From contig QNBL01000113.1 in the NCBI GenBank assembly GCA_003641695.1, forward strand, positions 1-8,228: a stretch of DNA of 8,228 nucleotides. Reading direction: 5' to 3'. This stretch comes from Spirochaetota bacterium (GTDB lineage: Bacteria > Spirochaetota > Spirochaetia > B11-G9). The position numbers and the translations under genes were made by a program. The notes under the pieces are model-generated. The model did not search any database. It worked only from the letters and a program-made list of their open reading frames with translations, and was not told the origin of the DNA. Positions 6,173 to 8,228 of the stretch are shown here, in pieces; position 1 is the first letter of the stretch; the number at the start of each line of letters is the position of its first letter.

Positions 6173-7728
6173 TACTTTTCCACCTTTCTCATAATTTCCA
6201 ATGCCAGTGTCGACGCCTGATAATTGGAAGGCATTACAACACAACCAATAGATTCCAGCTTATTCTTTGTCTCATGAATACTCTGAAAATCTCCTTCTGT
6301 ACCGGTGATGGAAGTTACTATTGAGAGGTAGCCGCCCCTTTCTTCAGCTTTCTTCTTTGCATTCTTGAGTGAATCAAGAATTGCACCTGCCGGATCAGGA
6401 TGTGAACCATACCCGAGAACAATATCCAGAAGCATTACTGCCATCTCTTCATCTTCGGCTTCAATCTTAATCCTGTCTTCCCGTGTACTGGGGTCTATCA
6501 TGGGATGCGGTCTACCAACTGTATAAACATCATCACCAAGGTCAACGATTGTATGTTCAACTGACTTATTGGGATCCTTGGGAATAAACTCTTCCCTGGA
6601 CTGGTTGTTTGAGTAAATTCCGCCGATTTCCCGGTCAAACATTATCAATGCCTCATCCGCCAGAGTACCGCCGGTGTAGAGTCCCCGGATATACTTCTGC
6701 TTTGCAGACATGTTCCTGGTTTCCCGTTCAATTATCGCATCAATTTCTGTCCGGTCAATGGTGTACGTCCGCTTCTTATAGGCTTCACCCTTTGATAAGG
6801 CAACCGCCATACCCGCAGCTTCTTCCAGATTACCGGCATAATAGAGGTTCCCTTCCTGTTCCCCCGGCTCCATGTTAATAAAATGGATAACTGACGGCTT
6901 TCCTGTTTTTCGTAACGCATCAATAACCTTTACTGCAACTTCATCTGCAGGGGGTTTGGAAACGACCACGATAACCTTTGTAGCATCGTCATTCTTTAAT
7001 GCTTCAATGCCCATAAGCATCATGGTACCGCCGATTCTGGCGTTTTTAAGATCACGGCCCCCGGTTCCTATCCCTTGCGTAATTCCTGCTCCGAATTTCT
7101 CAATAGCACAGGTAATTTCCTGCAAACCGGTTCCCGAGGCTCCAACTACCCCGATATCTCCGGGGCGCACAACGTTGGCAAAACAAAGCGGTTTGCCGTT
7201 GATAATCGCAGTACCGCAGTCAGGCCCCATCATGAGAAGACCTTTCTCTTTTGCCAGAGTCTTGAGCTCAATCTCACTCTCCACCGAAACATTATCGGAA
7301 AATAACATAACATGAAGCCCTTTATGTAAGGCTTTCTTTACTTCCCTGGAAGCGAACTCTCCGGGAAGAGATATTATGGCTAGGTTTGCTTCGGGAACTA
7401 CCTTAAGTGCACCCTCAAGACTTGAAGGCTTATAATTCTCACCGTCATCGGAGGAGCTTTTTTTATCAAGAAGCTCTTTAGCCTTTGCAATTGCAGCATC
7501 GACAACCTCTTCGTTCTCTCCTTCCACGGCAACAATAAGATCATTCGGAGTTACTCCCTCAATCTCCTTGTCTGCAAGACCTGTTTCCTTAAGAAGCGTT
7601 ACATTTACGTCTGTTCCCATGGATACAACAGCATCTGTAACTCCCTCTATCTGACCAACCTCACGGTTTATCAGCATAAGGAATACAGAGTCGTAATACG
7701 AATCTTTTTCAACTAATACTCGTTTCAC
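6172..7728 (-). CDS. fdrA: FdrA-family protein (succinyl-CoA synthetase alpha-like; oxamate carbamoyltransferase-type subunit)
   Basis: The 518-residue protein aligns in plan with FdrA, a relative of the succinyl-CoA synthetase alpha chain. An N-terminal alpha/beta part (1-110) opens MKRVLVEKDSYYDSVFLM. It is followed by a Rossmann-like region with MGPDCGTAIING (167-178), a glycine loop GASGTGLQ (196-203), GTGGRDL (221-227) and VSKPPADE (256-263). The C-terminal half includes YTGGTLADEA and DIVLGYGSHPDPA. In E. coli the orthologue works with YlbE and YlbF in carbamoyl transfer between oxamate and phosphate; older names call it an acyl-CoA synthetase. The GTG start at 7728 is supported by AGGAGG four bases upstream and by the usual N-terminus. 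It overlaps the DUF1116 gene by one base. A low-complexity stretch KKSSSDDGENYKPSS at about 89-103 looks like a linker. Three hairpins separate it from the upstream hydroxylase gene, so it may be expressed at a different level. Confidence 0.92.
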   Translation of the reverse strand: MKRVLVEKDSYYDSVFLMLINREVGQIEGVTDAVVSMGTDVNVTLLKETGLADKEIEGVTPNDLIVAVEGENEEVVDAAIAKAKELLDKKSSSDDGENYKPSSLEGALKVVPEANLAIISLPGEFASREVKKALHKGLHVMLFSDNVSVESEIELKTLAKEKGLLMMGPDCGTAIINGKPLCFANVVRPGDIGVVGASGTGLQEITCAIEKFGAGITQGIGTGGRDLKNARIGGTMMLMGIEALKNDDATKVIVVVSKPPADEVAVKVIDALRKTGKPSVIHFINMEPGEQEGNLYYAGNLEEAAGMAVALSKGEAYKKRTYTIDRTEIDAIIERETRNMSAKQKYIRGLYTGGTLADEALIMFDREIGGIYSNNQSREEFIPKDPNKSVEHTIVDLGDDVYTVGRPHPMIDPSTREDRIKIEAEDEEMAVMLLDIVLGYGSHPDPAGAILDSLKNAKKKAEERGGYLSIVTSITGTEGDFQSIHETKNKLESIGCVVMPSNYQASTLALEIMRKVEK

Positions 7729-7732
7729 AATT

Positions 7733-7738
7733 CCTCCT
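7733..7738 (-). promoter_or_regulatory. Consensus ribosome binding site AGGAGG of fdrA
   Basis: On the minus strand AGGAGG stands four bases before a GTG at 7728. It supports a non-ATG start for fdrA; no ATG occurs in frame near it. Confidence 0.8.
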
Positions 7739-7754
7739 AATTCTCGTCAACGGT

Positions 7755-7780
7755 AAAGCCCCTCAGTTTCGAGGGGCTTT
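7755..7780 (-). terminator. Strong hairpin upstream of fdrA (possible partial terminator)
   Basis: Perfect 10-bp arms AAAGCCCCTC (7755-7764) and GAGGGGCTTT (7771-7780) enclose a six-base loop. The stem ends in three T residues in either direction but has no longer U-tract. Lying 27 bases before the fdrA start, it may end part of the transcripts from the hydroxylase gene or protect processed mRNA ends. Confidence 0.55.
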
Positions 7781-7787
7781 AATCCTG

Positions 7788-7807
7788 CCGCAGCCCGGAA
7801 GCTGCGG
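7788..7807. other. Second hairpin in the hydroxylase-fdrA gap
   Basis: CCGCAGC (7788-7794) and GCTGCGG (7801-7807) form a 7-bp GC-rich stem with a six-base loop. On the plus strand it is followed by GTTTTA, a short T-run. With the hairpins at 7755-7780 and 7820-7838 it makes three stems within 84 bases. Confidence 0.5.
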
Positions 7808-7819
7808 GTTTTACATTAC

Positions 7820-7838
7820 CACTGCCAAACAAGCAGTG
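7820..7838. other. Third hairpin, directly after the hydroxylase stop codon
   Basis: CACTGC (7820-7825) and GCAGTG (7833-7838) form a 6-bp stem with a seven-base loop. It begins right next to the hydroxylase TAA (7841-7839). It is the weakest of the three. Confidence 0.35.
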
Positions 7839-8228
7839 TTATTTTGTCTGCTCTTTATACTCTTCTTTGCCCATTCTCATCACAATTTTCTCTGCAGTAA
7901 TAGGCACGTCGGTAATTCTTACACCAAGGCCGTTCGCTACAGCGTTTGCAATAGCGGGCATAACCGGGATCATGGTATGTTCGGAGTGACCTCGTGCTCC
8001 GTAAGGCCCGTCAGGCTGGGGAACTTCAACCAGAATAGGGTTCATATCCCGGGGAACATCAACAATTGTCGGGATTTTGTAGTCGGTAAAACCGTCGTTC
8101 AGGAGTTTGCCCTTTTCATCGAAGATACATTCTTCCCAGAGAGCTGTTCCAAGCCCCTGAACAAACCCCCCAACAATCTGATCCTTTGCAAGATCAGGAT
8201 TTATCGCCTTTCCAAGATCGAAAGCTTC
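7839..8228 (-). CDS. Molybdenum hydroxylase large subunit (xanthine dehydrogenase family), C-terminal 129 residues
   Basis: Only the C-terminal end lies in the window; the frame is open to the right edge. It reads EAFDLGKAINPDLAKDQIVG, followed by GGFVQGLGTALWEE and DYKIPTIVDVP, the standard run of the molybdopterin-binding domain in xanthine dehydrogenase, aldehyde oxidase and CO dehydrogenase large chains. The active-site loop appears as GPYGARGHSEH where many relatives have GPFGAKGVGE; the Glu that acts as general base is kept in SEH. The end, ITAEKIVMRMGKEEYKEQTK, is the usual close of the family. Such enzymes hydroxylate N-heterocycles or aldehydes with water as the oxygen source, and normally need FAD and 2Fe-2S partners encoded nearby, presumably beyond the right edge. 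Same strand as fdrA, 110 bases apart. The substrate (purine, nicotinate or another heterocycle) cannot be told from this end. Confidence 0.92.
   Translation of the reverse strand, partial: EAFDLGKAINPDLAKDQIVGGFVQGLGTALWEECIFDEKGKLLNDGFTDYKIPTIVDVPRDMNPILVEVPQPDGPYGARGHSEHTMIPVMPAIANAVANGLGVRITDVPITAEKIVMRMGKEEYKEQTK

Noticed and set aside
6173..6244. A 24-residue N-terminal extension of the DUF1116 protein starting at ATG 6244
   Set aside because: It would overlap fdrA by 73 bases and has no ribosome site of note. ATG 6172 overlaps the fdrA stop as TAATG with AGGTGG upstream.
6609..7315. Plus-strand reading frames opposite fdrA
   Set aside because: They mirror the conserved fdrA frame and lack ribosome sites and family signatures.
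1..8228. CRISPR array, tRNA, rRNA, insertion sequence or integrase
   Set aside because: No regularly spaced repeats, cloverleaf-like sequence, ribosomal RNA motif or transposase reading frame was seen on either strand. The merA decay carries no visible insertion element.

Overview
The window looks like bacterial accessory or catabolic DNA of moderate-to-low GC. It has AGGAGG-type ribosome sites, at least one GTG start, tightly packed genes and a sigma-54 control unit. The gene types (PAS-type sigma-54 activator, BTAD-domain regulator, molybdenum hydroxylase, FdrA/DUF1116 pair) suggest an anaerobe such as a spirochaete or a clostridium. That placement is a weak inference; no taxonomic marker gene is present.

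Left part (1-3720), regulatory block. A PAS/AAA+/HTH sigma-54 activator on the minus strand (127-1560) is divergent from a SARP/BTAD-like regulator on the plus strand (1777-2643). The 216-base gap between them holds a near-consensus -24/-12 promoter aimed at the BTAD gene. It also holds two copies of a dyad, TGTTG-N7-GCAACAG, placed like enhancer sites, one of which covers the activator's own probable -10 box. The sequence therefore suggests a cascade: PAS activator with sigma-54, then BTAD regulator, then unknown targets. The activator has an in-frame TGA at codon 48 inside its PAS domain, so it may be dead, re-initiated or misread. Downstream of the BTAD gene lies a decayed mercuric-reductase-family gene (2675-3630) with an 11-bp insertion, a large internal deletion, a further frameshift and a Rossmann glycine lost, yet still ending in the MerA-type Cys-Cys tail.

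Right part (8228 back to 3718), catabolic operon, all minus strand. In order of transcription it holds the C-terminal end of a molybdopterin hydroxylase (xanthine dehydrogenase family; the gene continues beyond the right edge), then fdrA, a DUF1116 (YlbE/AllG-type) gene overlapping fdrA at TAATG, and a kynurenine-formamidase-like cyclase-family metal hydrolase. A rho-independent terminator follows at 3718-3744. Three tandem hairpins separate the hydroxylase from fdrA, and another lies before the cyclase gene.

How the genes may work together (inference): the hydroxylase could oxidise an N-heterocycle, the cyclase-family enzyme could open a cyclic amide or cleave an amide, and FdrA with DUF1116 could transfer a carbamoyl group to phosphate, as in E. 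coli oxamate carbamoyltransferase. The resulting carbamoyl phosphate would feed a carbamate kinase and yield ATP. The substrate cannot be read from this window, and the expected DUF2877 and carbamate kinase partners are not inside it.
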